The notes under the pieces are model-generated. The model ran no database searches, was not told the origin of the DNA, and worked only from the letters and a program-made list of their open reading frames with translations. A DNA stretch of 64,000 nucleotides from Croceivirga lutea (lineage in GTDB: Bacteria > Bacteroidota > Bacteroidia > Flavobacteriales > Flavobacteriaceae): NCBI RefSeq assembly GCF_014235875.1, contig NZ_JACJUK010000001.1:702405-766404 (forward strand), given 5' to 3'. Both the position numbers and the translations under genes were made by a program. Shown here piece by piece: positions 35,916 through 45,344 of the stretch (position 1 is the first letter of the stretch; the number at the start of each line of letters is the position of its first letter).

Positions 35916-37274
35916 ATGATGAATGACGAAACCATTATTGCATTAGCTACACCTTCAGGAACCGGCGCAATTGCAGTTATTAGAATATCTGGAGAGAACG
36001 CTATTTCTTTGGTAAGTAAACAATTTAAGTCCATTTCTGGAAAGAATTTAGAGCAACAAAAATCGCACACCATACATTTAGGTCATATAGTAGATGACAA
36101 TACAATAATTGACAAAGTTTTAGTGTCAATATTCAAAAATCCAAACTCATACACGGGTGAAAATGTTGTGGAAATTTCTTGCCACGGTTCGCAGTATATT
36201 CAACAGCGTATTCTTCAATTATTTTTAAAAAACGGGTGTAGAATGGCAACATCTGGGGAGTTTACTTTGAGAGCTTTTTTAAACGGAAAAATGGATTTAA
36301 GTCAGGCCGAAGCAGTTGCTGATTTGATAGCTAGTGAAAACGAGGCCGCTCATAAAATTGCTATTCAACAAATGCGTGGTGGATTTAGTAATCAGATAAA
36401 TTCATTGCGTGAAGAATTACTCAATTTTGCATCGCTTATAGAGTTAGAATTAGATTTCTCTCAAGAAGATGTTGAATTTGCAGATAGAAAACAATTTTAT
36501 GAATTACTCAACAGAATTACAGAAGTTTTAAAAAATTTAATTGATTCTTTTGCCTTTGGTAATGTAATTAAAAATGGTATACCTGTAGCTATAGTTGGTG
36601 AACCCAATGTTGGTAAATCTACGTTACTAAATATTTTGCTTAATGAAGAAAGAGCTATTGTTAGTGATATTCCAGGAACAACAAGAGATACCGTTGAAGA
36701 CCAAATTGTAATTAATGGTATTGCCTTTAGATTTATCGATACCGCAGGTATTAGAGAAACTGAAGATACAATTGAAAAAATAGGCATAGAGCGTACCTTC
36801 AAGAAAATTGAAGAAGCATCATTAATTATATATATGTTTGATGCAGAAAATATCGAGAATATACCTTTTAAAGAATTAGAGGAGAAATTCTCTAAAAAGG
36901 AGTTGTTATTTGTCTTAAATAAGATAGATAAAGAGTCCTCAAAAATTGTTGCAGAACATAACAATATCTTACAGATTTCCGCAAAAACAGGTCATGGTAT
37001 AGAAGAATTAAAAAAAGCGTTGTTAAATAAATCTGTTGCTACCAATATTAATGATGGCAATACTATTGTGACTAATAGTAGGCATTTTGGAGCCTTGCAA
37101 TCTGCTTTAGAAGAAATTGAAAAGGTTAAAGAAGGTTTAGATGAAGATTTAAGTAGTGATTTACTTGCTATTGATATAAGGCAAGCGCTTTATCACCTAG
37201 GTGAAATCACCGGAAATGTCACAACTGATGACCTTTTAGGTAATATATTTTCAAACTTTTGTATTGGGAAATAA
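35916..37274 (+). CDS. mnmE: tRNA uridine-5-carboxymethylaminomethyl modification GTPase
   Basis: A 452-residue GTPase that with MnmG modifies U34 of tRNAs. It has the N-terminal folate-binding domain (MNDETIIALATPSGTGAIAVIRISG), helical domain, G domain with GEPNVGKST, and the C-terminal CIGK with the catalytic Cys. The start at 35916 (MMNDET) is chosen over 35844 because the upstream 24 residues are not family-like. Its last 15 bases plus one form the left copy of the repeat bounding the mobile element, whose insertion keeps the full reading frame. Confidence 0.96.
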   Translation: MMNDETIIALATPSGTGAIAVIRISGENAISLVSKQFKSISGKNLEQQKSHTIHLGHIVDDNTIIDKVLVSIFKNPNSYTGENVVEISCHGSQYIQQRILQLFLKNGCRMATSGEFTLRAFLNGKMDLSQAEAVADLIASENEAAHKIAIQQMRGGFSNQINSLREELLNFASLIELELDFSQEDVEFADRKQFYELLNRITEVLKNLIDSFAFGNVIKNGIPVAIVGEPNVGKSTLLNILLNEERAIVSDIPGTTRDTVEDQIVINGIAFRFIDTAGIRETEDTIEKIGIERTFKKIEEASLIIYMFDAENIENIPFKELEEKFSKKELLFVLNKIDKESSKIVAEHNNILQISAKTGHGIEELKKALLNKSVATNINDGNTIVTNSRHFGALQSALEEIEKVKEGLDEDLSSDLLAIDIRQALYHLGEITGNVTTDDLLGNIFSNFCIGK

Positions 37275-37275
37275 A
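37260..37275 (+). repeat. attL: direct repeat at the mnmE 3' end
   Basis: TGTATTGGGAAATAAA matches 61437-61452 (TGTATCGGGAAATAAA) at 15 of 16 bases and includes the mnmE stop. The 3' end of mnmE (thdF/trmE) is a known attachment site of tyrosine-recombinase islands such as SGI1, and the copies here resemble that site. Confidence 0.8.
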
Positions 37276-37392
37276 TAAGTTAATTTTTTAATTTCATTTG
37301 AATTCATTTATTTTCATTTAATTGATTATCAATAAGTTGTTGAAAACTATTTCTTTTCTTGGTTTCTTTTGATAACCTATTTTCATACATTT

Positions 37393-37456
37393 ATTTCACC
37401 TAATTTTCACCTCGACACTATTTTTTACCCTCGAGGTGAAAAAAATTTCACCTCGA
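37393..37456. repeat. integrase arm-type / operator repeats before int
   Basis: The 11-mer TTTCACCTCGA occurs at 37405-37415 and 37446-37456 and inverted at 37431-37441, the last two forming a perfect 26-bp palindrome with a 4-nt centre. A further half copy (TTTCACCT) starts at 37394. A related 23-bp stretch lies near the other end at 61379-61401 (19 of 23 matches to 37393-37415). These are probably integrase arm sites that also control int. Confidence 0.65.
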
Positions 37457-37457
37457 A

Positions 37458-38585
37458 ATGAAAATAAGTCTAAAAAGTAAAAAGATTAAAAATGGAAAGT
37501 TGAGTCTCTTTATAGAATACTATAAAGGCCACTTTATTGATAAAAATGGAATCAACAAGTACAATAGGGATTTTGAGTATTTAAAGATGTACCCTTTAGA
37601 AAATCCATCAACACCAGATGAAAAAAGAAAGAACAAAGAGATTTATGAACTGGCCGAGAAAATCCTTTCCATACGCAAATCAGAATTCTATCAGGGTAAG
37701 TATAAACTAAAGGACAACAAAAAAGGGAATATACCGCTTTTGGATTTTTATAAAACGCTTCAAGAAGAACGTTATGAATCAAAAGGAAATTATGGTAATT
37801 GGGACGCCGCTTTTAAACACTTAAAAAAATATGCTCCTGCACATATTCAATTAAAGGATATTGATACAGATTTCGTTAAGGGATTCAGACGATACCTAGA
37901 TTCTAAGGCCAGAACCAAGAGTAATACTCCCCTATCACAAAATTCCAAATACACCTACTTCAATAAACTGAAAGCTGCACTTAGGGAAGCCTATAATGAG
38001 AATTACATAGACATCAATGTTATCAAGTCGGTCAAAGGTTTTGAACAGGCAGAATCACAAAGGGAATATTTGACCTATTCTGAATTGCAAGCTCTAACAC
38101 AAACCGAGTGTAAATACCCCATCTTAAAGAACGCCTTTATTTTTAGCTGTCTTACTGGATTGCGCTGGAGCGAAATAAATAAATTGACCTGGGCAGAAGT
38201 CCGGGATGAAGATGGAACCTCGAGGGTTATTTTTAGGCAGAAAAAAACTGATGGACTTGAATACCTTTATATTTCCAAGCAGGCTAGAAACTTATTAGGA
38301 AAAAGAACCCTTAAAAATGAAAGGGTTTTTAAAGGACTAAAATATGGTGCTGTTTATAATACTGAAATCCTTAGGTGGTGTATGAAGGCCGGAATTACTA
38401 AACACATAACTTTCCACAGTGCGAGGCATACTAATGCCGTATTACTTCTTGAAAACGGAGCAGATATTTATACGGTATCTAAAAGATTAGGACATCGAGA
38501 AATTCGAACTACTGAGATCTACACCAAGATTATAGATAAGAAAATGAAAGAGGCTGCCAATATGATACCTGAACTTGATTTTTAA
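37458..38585 (+). CDS. int: tyrosine recombinase/integrase of the mnmE-targeting element
   Basis: A 375-residue integrase. An N-terminal arm-binding part and SAM-like core-binding domain (about 90-190) precede the catalytic domain, with Arg in SCLTGLRWSEI, the HSARHTNAVLL box giving His-x-x-Arg, GHREIRTTEIYTKI, and the catalytic Tyr in IYTKI. It catalyses integration and excision between the att repeats. It begins 183 bp from attL and points into the element. Confidence 0.94.
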   Translation: MKISLKSKKIKNGKLSLFIEYYKGHFIDKNGINKYNRDFEYLKMYPLENPSTPDEKRKNKEIYELAEKILSIRKSEFYQGKYKLKDNKKGNIPLLDFYKTLQEERYESKGNYGNWDAAFKHLKKYAPAHIQLKDIDTDFVKGFRRYLDSKARTKSNTPLSQNSKYTYFNKLKAALREAYNENYIDINVIKSVKGFEQAESQREYLTYSELQALTQTECKYPILKNAFIFSCLTGLRWSEINKLTWAEVRDEDGTSRVIFRQKKTDGLEYLYISKQARNLLGKRTLKNERVFKGLKYGAVYNTEILRWCMKAGITKHITFHSARHTNAVLLLENGADIYTVSKRLGHREIRTTEIYTKIIDKKMKEAANMIPELDF

Positions 38586-38618
38586 AAACCACTCTTTGAA
38601 GCTGGATTGAACCAAGAG

Positions 38619-40382
38619 TTATTTAATGGAATCAATCACACTTCCACAGGTCAACATGGCATCCCCATAATAGGGGTTCCTAATTTCTTCCTCTGCACTT
38701 AACCAAACCGCCCCTTTATTACTGTTAGCCATAGGACATTGCTGTATATAAAGGATCTTGTCCAAAGAATTTAAATTGCTTGTGATAGCCACCATATTTT
38801 CGTTTAGGATTACGAAATGGGTTCGTTGATTTTCTATATCCTGATTTTCGGCAATTGCCTCTAGCATTTCAATTATTTTGCTCAAATGGGCCTTTTCCAT
38901 ATTTCCTAGTTTAGAATTGTCCATTTTCTGCAATACTTCAGTCATCGCTTTTGCTTCCATGGAAGTTTGTTTGGTATCACTGGCAACCAGAGCTTCCTTC
39001 AACTTAAGGTAAGCAGATAAACCCATTTCGAATTGTTCTTGAAATGAATCTGAAAATTCCATTTTCAATATTGCACTTGAATTATCTGAAACGTTGTTTT
39101 CCTGCATTCCGATATGGCCTTCATGACCTGTCATTGTCTTTCCGCCCGTTTTGTTCATCATACTTTTTTTGCCCTGTAATTGGGCAGCAGCATCAACTGA
39201 AAAAGTTCCATTTGCGACAATTTCTTCGCCTGAATTAAGGCCAGAAATAACTTCCAATTGTTCTCCATTTCTTACCCCTAACATTACCTCCCTCATTTTA
39301 AAGACCGGCTCATCTGGTTTTACTTTTATATAGACCAAAGAACGTTCTCCTGTCCACATCACAGCTGAGGAAGGGACCCACAGTTTCGATTCATCACTAA
39401 AATTTTTATCGTTCTGAATCTTCCCAGTTACGAACATCCCCGGCTTGAACTGTTCATTTTGATTTGCAAGTGTTGCACGTACTGTTATGGTTCTAGTGGT
39501 ATTGTTAAGTACAGGGTCCACAAACGAAATTGTACCATTAAACGTTTTATTTGGATAAGCATTGGTGGTTATACTCATTCTTTGACCTTTTTTTAATTGC
39601 GACAACTGAGTTTCATAGGCATCAAACTCAGCCCAAACCGTATTCAGATTACTCACCTTTACAATAGGCTGCCCTTTCTTTACATAATCACCTTCCGCGC
39701 TCATGACCTCGGAAACCGTACCGGAAACCGTTGCATAAACAGGAAAGTATTCCGTTACCTTAGTGGAGCTTTCTATGGCGTTGATTTGATTTTCCGATAA
39801 TTTCCAGAGCTTCAATTTATTACGGACAGCTTGGTACAATTGCGGTTGCGACTGCTTTAAAGATACCGTGGTCAATAGTTCTTGCTGTGCCGCTACCAGT
39901 TCAGGAGAATAGATAGTTCCCAGTAATTGTCCTTTTCGAACTTCTTGCCCTTCATAATTAACGTTCAATCGCTCAATCCTTCCGTCAAAATAACTGGCCT
40001 GTACGGCAACAGCTTCTTCGTTTACTGCAATTTTACCCGATAGGGAAATGGAATTGTCGTCACCTGCGGATTTAGTGCCGACCACAATGGTCTGTACATT
40101 CGCCAAGGCAAGCGCATTATCCGTCATTGAGAATTGTTCAGGCGAAAGACCTCCAGTATCGACTTCAGCAGGAATCAAGTCCATTCCACAAATAGGACAG
40201 TCACCCGGTTCTGGTTTCATAATTTGTGGATGCATAGAACACGTCCACATTTGATTGGTTTCTGCAACCGCATTGTGATTATGGTCTGTTTCTTTATTTG
40301 ATGAGCCACCAAAAAGCAACCACCCCAATACCACGCCTACTACCAGTAAACCTGCGTATATGACTATTTTATTATTTTTCAT
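38619..40382 (-). CDS. RND efflux periplasmic adaptor (CusB-like) with metal-binding and DUF3347 domains
   Basis: A 587-residue adaptor anchored by an N-terminal helix (about 5-24). Residues about 45-75 are a heavy-metal-binding module (WTCSMHPQIMKPEPGDCPIC). The membrane-fusion core (HlyD-like barrel-sandwich, about 110-400) follows, and residues about 445-587 are a DUF3347 domain ending in the CPMA...GAVWLS and NPYYGDAMLTCG motifs. It should link CusA and TolC for Cu/Ag export. It lies about 9 kb from those genes, at the far end of the cluster, and overlaps the DUF305 gene by 11 bp. Confidence 0.9.
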   Translation of the reverse strand: MKNNKIVIYAGLLVVGVVLGWLLFGGSSNKETDHNHNAVAETNQMWTCSMHPQIMKPEPGDCPICGMDLIPAEVDTGGLSPEQFSMTDNALALANVQTIVVGTKSAGDDNSISLSGKIAVNEEAVAVQASYFDGRIERLNVNYEGQEVRKGQLLGTIYSPELVAAQQELLTTVSLKQSQPQLYQAVRNKLKLWKLSENQINAIESSTKVTEYFPVYATVSGTVSEVMSAEGDYVKKGQPIVKVSNLNTVWAEFDAYETQLSQLKKGQRMSITTNAYPNKTFNGTISFVDPVLNNTTRTITVRATLANQNEQFKPGMFVTGKIQNDKNFSDESKLWVPSSAVMWTGERSLVYIKVKPDEPVFKMREVMLGVRNGEQLEVISGLNSGEEIVANGTFSVDAAAQLQGKKSMMNKTGGKTMTGHEGHIGMQENNVSDNSSAILKMEFSDSFQEQFEMGLSAYLKLKEALVASDTKQTSMEAKAMTEVLQKMDNSKLGNMEKAHLSKIIEMLEAIAENQDIENQRTHFVILNENMVAITSNLNSLDKILYIQQCPMANSNKGAVWLSAEEEIRNPYYGDAMLTCGSVIDSIK

Positions 40383-40863
40383 TCTCTAATCGTTTTATCA
40401 TTGCTTTCATTTCTTCTATTTCCTTCTTTTGAGCTTTTATAATGTCCTCTGCCAATTTTTTAACTTCCGGATCTTTAATATCTGCGCGTTCACTTGTTAA
40501 AATAGCAATAGAATGATGTGGTATCATTCCTTTCATCCAAAGGATATCGCCAACAGTTGATTTTTGGTCTCGTACCAGTCCCAATGCGCCAAGAAAGAGC
40601 ACAATGCTACCTATTACAATGCCTATATTTTTCTTTTTATCATTATACATATTTTTCATAAAGAAAAACATGATTAATGCCATAGTCGAAATACCCAGAC
40701 AAACCATATAAAATCTGGTTAAGCTAAACCAGACATGGTCAAATTCATAGGTATTGAGATACATAGTAATGTACATTGCTATAAATGATGACCCTAGCAT
40801 TAAAAAGAACTTTGTGTAATTGCTCATTCCTTTGTCGTTATTAGTGTGTTCATTTGAATTCAT
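40372..40863 (-). CDS. DUF305 membrane protein
   Basis: A 163-residue protein with about four hydrophobic helices (residues 18-108) and a C-terminal DUF305 part (MKGMIPHHSIAILTSERADI). The Met/His pair in MIPHHS is the family's presumed metal site; DUF305 proteins recur in copper-resistance clusters. It lies between the CusB-like and PepSY genes. Envelope copper handling is likely, details unknown. Confidence 0.82.
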   Translation of the reverse strand: MNSNEHTNNDKGMSNYTKFFLMLGSSFIAMYITMYLNTYEFDHVWFSLTRFYMVCLGISTMALIMFFFMKNMYNDKKKNIGIVIGSIVLFLGALGLVRDQKSTVGDILWMKGMIPHHSIAILTSERADIKDPEVKKLAEDIIKAQKKEIEEMKAMIKRLENEK

Positions 40864-40880
40864 AATCTTTGGTTTTATAG

Positions 40881-41597
40881 TTAAACTTTACTTTTTCTGT
40901 TTTTAAATATTTTTCTAATTGAAGGTGAAGAGGTAAACCACAATAAGAAACCGCTTAATACGGTTATTAACCCTAATAGTGAAAATGCTCTCAAAACAAG
41001 GGTATTAAAATTGTCTCTGCCTTCATAGTCCATAGTATGTGTCATCCATAAAAAATCAAACCAACGCCAAGAACGATGTCTTACGGTTTGAAATTTTCCG
41101 TCGCTTACAGAAACGTATGCTTTTAGTGCTTCATCTGTTTTATATGAGATAACATAAGCAGGTAGTAGTTTTTCTCGATACTCGTGGTGTTTTCCAGTTT
41201 CAGTAATTTGCTCAACAGATTCTACCTCTAAACCACTCTTCATATGGTTTTTGGCAATATAGAGTGCCTCATCCTGCGTAATACTATTTTTTGGCATTCC
41301 ATCTAAAGCATTGTACAATTGCTCTTTATTTATCCAATAGTACGGTGCATTATCAATATCTCTTAATTCAATAGTCTTTATACCATTTGGAACATCCATC
41401 TCTGAAGGACTTATTAAATTACTAAAGGCTTTAGGTTGATACTCCAAGTTTTTAAATTGGTCTCCGTGTATTTCATCGATGTCTGTCCAACTGAAGTATA
41501 AACCACTAATGGTCCAAAACAGGAATTGAATCCCTAAAAAGAGACCCAAATACCTGTGGGTTTTTCTAATTTTTAAAGCTGTATGCCTGTTTACCAT
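40881..41597 (-). CDS. PepSY-domain membrane protein
   Basis: A 238-residue protein with two membrane helices (about 15-37 and 205-228) around an extracytoplasmic PepSY-like region (about 100-180). HRYLGLFLGIQFLFWTISGLYFSW at the start and HRSWRWFDFLWMTHTMDYEGRDN near the end resemble PepSY-TM iron-uptake reductases in shortened form. Its neighbours point to metal or redox work in the envelope. It ends 3 bp from the DUF2911 gene start. Confidence 0.8.
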   Translation of the reverse strand: MVNRHTALKIRKTHRYLGLFLGIQFLFWTISGLYFSWTDIDEIHGDQFKNLEYQPKAFSNLISPSEMDVPNGIKTIELRDIDNAPYYWINKEQLYNALDGMPKNSITQDEALYIAKNHMKSGLEVESVEQITETGKHHEYREKLLPAYVISYKTDEALKAYVSVSDGKFQTVRHRSWRWFDFLWMTHTMDYEGRDNFNTLVLRAFSLLGLITVLSGFLLWFTSSPSIRKIFKNRKSKV

Positions 41598-41600
41598 TTT

Positions 41601-42188
41601 CTAATTTTTAATTGCAAAAGGAAACTCGAGTTTAACTTTTTCCCAAGCCATCGAAATAGTTCCTCTTTTATCATCTATTTTGTTGACCTTATATTCTAAA
41701 TGTTCTGCGATTTCCTCTGATAATGTTGGTGTGATTTTGAATCGAATAACATCGTCTTTTTCGTCATACTCATCTTTACCGTGTTGCTCCCAGTTTTTAT
41801 TAATCATCACAGTCCAGTCCCCTTTTGATGGAATTGTAAAAAAACCATATTTCCCTTTAGGAAGCGTTTCTCCATTTATGATTAAATCTTTATTCGTTTC
41901 CATCCAAGTAGCCATATGCGCTCCAGCCTGCCATACTTGGTCATAACCAACCAAACCACCAAAGATGATTCTACCCCTTACCCCTGGTGATGAATAATCA
42001 ATATGAATATGAGCATCACCAATCATTGCCATTGTTTCGGTATGTGGACTTAACGATTTTTTCTTTGGCTCTTCTATTTTTTCAGTTGCGTTGTTATGAT
42101 TGTGATTTTGCTCTTCCGAACTTGATTTTTCGTTTTTGCAACTGACTATAGTAAGCATTGTTACAAGTAATAGGGTTAGATTTTTCAT
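41601..42188 (-). CDS. DUF2911 lipoprotein
   Basis: A 195-residue lipoprotein (signal MKNLTLLLVTMLTIVSC, Cys17) with a His-rich linker (NHNHNN) and a DUF2911 domain from about residue 50 (GDAHIHIDYSSPGVRGRIIFGG; WMETNKDLIINGE). DUF2911 is widespread in Bacteroidota without known activity. The His-rich linker and the genes around it suggest periplasmic copper contact. Confidence 0.85.
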   Translation of the reverse strand: MKNLTLLLVTMLTIVSCKNEKSSSEEQNHNHNNATEKIEEPKKKSLSPHTETMAMIGDAHIHIDYSSPGVRGRIIFGGLVGYDQVWQAGAHMATWMETNKDLIINGETLPKGKYGFFTIPSKGDWTVMINKNWEQHGKDEYDEKDDVIRFKITPTLSEEIAEHLEYKVNKIDDKRGTISMAWEKVKLEFPFAIKN

Positions 42189-42204
42189 TAGTTTGTTTTT
42201 TGTG

Positions 42205-44706
42205 TTATACTTTAATTGTTCTTAATCGTAATGCGTTTGCTATTACCGAAACAGAGCTAAAACTCATTGCTAAAGCTGCTATCATTGGCGAGAGTAATAT
42301 TCCAAAAAATGGAAACAAAACACCTGCTGCAATAGGTACGCCTAATGTGTTGTAGATAAGTGCGAAAAACAAGTTTTGCTTGATGTTTTTCATTACTGAA
42401 TCACTTAAATTTCTTGCTTTTACAATGCCGTGTAAATCACCTTTTACCAGTGTAATCATAGCACTTTCAATTGCTACATCTGTTCCTGTTCCCATAGCAA
42501 TACCCACATCACTTTTAGCCAATGCTGGTGCATCGTTAATACCATCACCCGCCATAGCAACTACTTTTCCGTTTTCTTGTAATTTTTCAACTTCTTTGAG
42601 TTTGTCCTCTGGTAACATACTGGCTTTAAAGTCTGCCAGATTCAATTCTGATGCTACTGCTTGTGCGGTATCGTGATTATCGCCTGTAAGCATTATTACA
42701 TCAATGCCTTTATCTTGAAGTGCTTTAATAGCTTTGGCACTTGTTTCTTTTATCTTATCGCCAATGACCACGTAGCCTACAACGGTTTTATCTATCGCTA
42801 AATAAGAAACTGTTTTACCTTGTTTTTGGAAAGTTTTGGCTTCATCTTTCATTTTAGATGTAATGCTTGCATTAGCATATTCCATCATTTTGGAATTCCC
42901 CAATGCAACATTTTTATCTTCTATTTTAGCTTCAACACCTTTTCCCGTAACAGCACTAAAATCTTCAGACTTTAGAATTTCGGCATTGTGCTCCTTTCCG
43001 TATTTAACCGTTGCTTCTGCCAAAGGATGTTCGCTATTCGTATTTAATGAAACAATATACTGTAGCACTTCTTTTTCGCTTAAAACACCATTAAAAGCAC
43101 CAACGGTTTCTACCGTTGGTTTTCCTTCCGTAATTGTTCCTGTTTTATCAACGATAAGCGTATCTACTTTATCCATTTTTTCAAGTGCTTCTGCATTTTT
43201 AATCAATACACCATTTTGAGCACCTTTACCCACACCAACCATTACAGACATTGGTGTTGCTAAACCTAAAGCACAAGGACAGGCTATAATTAGGACTGCA
43301 ATTGCATTGACCAACGCATAGACGTAAGCAGGTTCTGGTCCCCAAATTGCCCATACAATAAATGTGATTACCGATATGATTACTACGACTGGCACGAAGT
43401 AACCCGAAACTTTATCTGCTAAATTTTGAATTGGTGCACGACTTCTACTGGCATCATTCACCATATGAATGATTTGAGATAGCAAAGTGTCACTACCCAC
43501 CTTTTCAGCTTTCATTAAAAAGGATTGATTCCCATTGATTGTTCCGCTACTTACGTTATCATCTTCAGCTTTATTTACAGGAATAGGTTCCCCTGTAATC
43601 ATCGATTCGTCAATACTGGTATTGCCTTCCGTGATGACACCATCTACAGGAATCTTATCACCCGGTTTCACTTTTAGAATATCATTAAGTTCTATTTCGT
43701 CAATACTGACTTCAACTTCTTCACCATCTACAATTTTTATGGCTTTATTGGGTGCTAATTTCAACAGTTCTTTCACTGCCGAATTGGTTTTACTATGCGC
43801 ACGAGCTTCTAATAATTGACCTAAAAGCACTAAGGTTAGAATTACCGTTGCTGCTTCAAAATAGACGTGGACAGCACCTGCTTCGGTCTTAAACTGGTTT
43901 GGGAAAAAATCGGGTGCGAGCATACCTATTACGCTGAATAACCATGCGACACCAGCACCAATGCCTATGAGCGTAAACATATTGAGGTTCCAGGTTTTTA
44001 TACTGCGGTAGGCACGTTCAAAAAACACCCAAGTAGCATAAAACACTACTGGAATGGAAAGCACGAACTGAATCCAGTTCCAATAATCCTGTTCCAGAAT
44101 ATCGTATAAGGGATTGTTGGTCAGCATTTCAGACATTGCAATTATGAAAATGGGCAATGTAAATACGACTGCAATCCAGAATTTTTTGCGTAGTGTTTTA
44201 TAGGTCTTTTCCTCTGCGGACAGGTCGGGTTCCATCGGTACTAAATCCATCCCACAAATTGGACACGAACCTGCTTCGTCTTTAATGATTTCTGGGTGCA
44301 TAGGACAAGTCCATTGTTCTGCTGTTGATGTGGATAGATTTTGTTCTTCCACCAAATCCATTCCGCAAACAGGACAATCACCAGGTTTGTTATAGGTTTT
44401 ATCGCCTTCGCAATGCATAGGACAATAAAATGTGCCTGTACCTTTGCCTTTGGGTTGTTCTTTCTTTTTAATTTCGGAATGGTGATGCTGTTCACCTTGT
44501 TTATGAATACTGTATCTGTCACCATCCTTTTTTAATGCTTCTTGAAAAGTTTTAATAGGAATATGAGATTCCATTTCGATGGTTGCTTCTGCCTTATCTA
44601 AATCAACTGTTGCTTTTAAAACACCTTCTACTTTAGAGAGTGTTTCCTCAACGTTACTACGACAACCATTACAGGTCATTCCGTGTATGTGATATGTGTG
44701 TTTCAT
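42205..44706 (-). CDS. copA: copper-translocating P1B-type ATPase
   Basis: An 833-residue ATPase exporting Cu(I) or Ag(I) across the inner membrane. An N-terminal HMA domain has MTCNGC; two heavy-metal-binding modules follow (YCPMHCEG...CPVCGMDLV and WTCPMHPEI...CPICGMDLV). Eight membrane helices, the ion-path CPC in IACPCALGLATP, phosphorylated Asp in DKTGTIT, SEHPLAEA, and MLTGDN and GDGINDAP motifs are all seen. It lies 16 bp before the DUF2911 gene in the same direction. Confidence 0.95.
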   Translation of the reverse strand: MKHTYHIHGMTCNGCRSNVEETLSKVEGVLKATVDLDKAEATIEMESHIPIKTFQEALKKDGDRYSIHKQGEQHHHSEIKKKEQPKGKGTGTFYCPMHCEGDKTYNKPGDCPVCGMDLVEEQNLSTSTAEQWTCPMHPEIIKDEAGSCPICGMDLVPMEPDLSAEEKTYKTLRKKFWIAVVFTLPIFIIAMSEMLTNNPLYDILEQDYWNWIQFVLSIPVVFYATWVFFERAYRSIKTWNLNMFTLIGIGAGVAWLFSVIGMLAPDFFPNQFKTEAGAVHVYFEAATVILTLVLLGQLLEARAHSKTNSAVKELLKLAPNKAIKIVDGEEVEVSIDEIELNDILKVKPGDKIPVDGVITEGNTSIDESMITGEPIPVNKAEDDNVSSGTINGNQSFLMKAEKVGSDTLLSQIIHMVNDASRSRAPIQNLADKVSGYFVPVVVIISVITFIVWAIWGPEPAYVYALVNAIAVLIIACPCALGLATPMSVMVGVGKGAQNGVLIKNAEALEKMDKVDTLIVDKTGTITEGKPTVETVGAFNGVLSEKEVLQYIVSLNTNSEHPLAEATVKYGKEHNAEILKSEDFSAVTGKGVEAKIEDKNVALGNSKMMEYANASITSKMKDEAKTFQKQGKTVSYLAIDKTVVGYVVIGDKIKETSAKAIKALQDKGIDVIMLTGDNHDTAQAVASELNLADFKASMLPEDKLKEVEKLQENGKVVAMAGDGINDAPALAKSDVGIAMGTGTDVAIESAMITLVKGDLHGIVKARNLSDSVMKNIKQNLFFALIYNTLGVPIAAGVLFPFFGILLSPMIAALAMSFSSVSVIANALRLRTIKV

Positions 44707-44780
44707 TTTTTTAGTTTTAGATTTATTAGGCTAAAATACAAGGGCTTACCTTGTGATATTATTCTAATTCTGGCTAATTT

Positions 44781-45338
44781 TTATACAATTTCATCCAAGG
44801 ATTTTCTGTCTCCATATTGTAAATTTTTATAGTCTGTCATTGACATTCCAGTAACTTGTTTAAACTGTTTCGATAAATGACTACTGTTTTTATAGTTAAG
44901 GCTATAGGCTATTTCTGAAAAATTAAGCTGCCACAATTGAATATACTCTTTAGCTTTTTCTATTTTCAAGTTGATAAAATACTTTTCAAGTGTTATCCCT
45001 TCTGATTTACTAAACGTTTTACTCAATGTAGAATAACTTTTGCCTATTTCATTCTCAAGTTTACCAAGAATTTCATCTGTATCATTTTTTTCAATATGTT
45101 GAATAAGATTAATTTTTATTTTTTCAACCAATGCCTTTGTAGAATCCTTAATTACTTCAAATCCTAAAGCATTCAACTGTGTTTCTAGCTGAGCATAATC
45201 ATTACTAGACTGTTCTTTAACAACAATTTTACCCAATTGTATAGATTCCAATTCATAGCCTTCATCATCCAACAGATTTATAATCGTCATTTTACAGCGA
45301 TTACAGACCATATTTTTTATATGAAGAATCTGATTCAT
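44781..45338 (-). CDS. AraC-family regulator with HMA-like metal-binding N-terminus
   Basis: A 185-residue protein. Residues 1-65 look like an HMA metallochaperone domain with a CxxC site (IKNMVCNRCKMTIINLL). Residues about 95-180 are an AraC double helix-turn-helix (FINLKIEKAKEYIQLWQLNFSEIAYSLNYKNSSHLSKQFKQVTGM). It lies between the NTF2-like and ATPase genes. I infer a copper-responsive activator in which the CxxC pair binds the metal directly. Confidence 0.85.
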   Translation of the reverse strand: MNQILHIKNMVCNRCKMTIINLLDDEGYELESIQLGKIVVKEQSSNDYAQLETQLNALGFEVIKDSTKALVEKIKINLIQHIEKNDTDEILGKLENEIGKSYSTLSKTFSKSEGITLEKYFINLKIEKAKEYIQLWQLNFSEIAYSLNYKNSSHLSKQFKQVTGMSMTDYKNLQYGDRKSLDEIV

Positions 45339-45344
45339 CTCTTT

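Noticed and set aside
37322..37332. TTGATTATCAA palindrome before int, similar to an FNR half-site pair
   Set aside because: The half-sites are separated by one base, not by the N6 spacing of the stress sites, and no -7 box lies in register; more likely chance or part of the element end.
42380..43819. Long open frames on the plus strand opposite the copper ATPase gene
   Set aside because: They are antisense to a well-conserved P-type ATPase, have no family character and arise from codon bias of the real gene.
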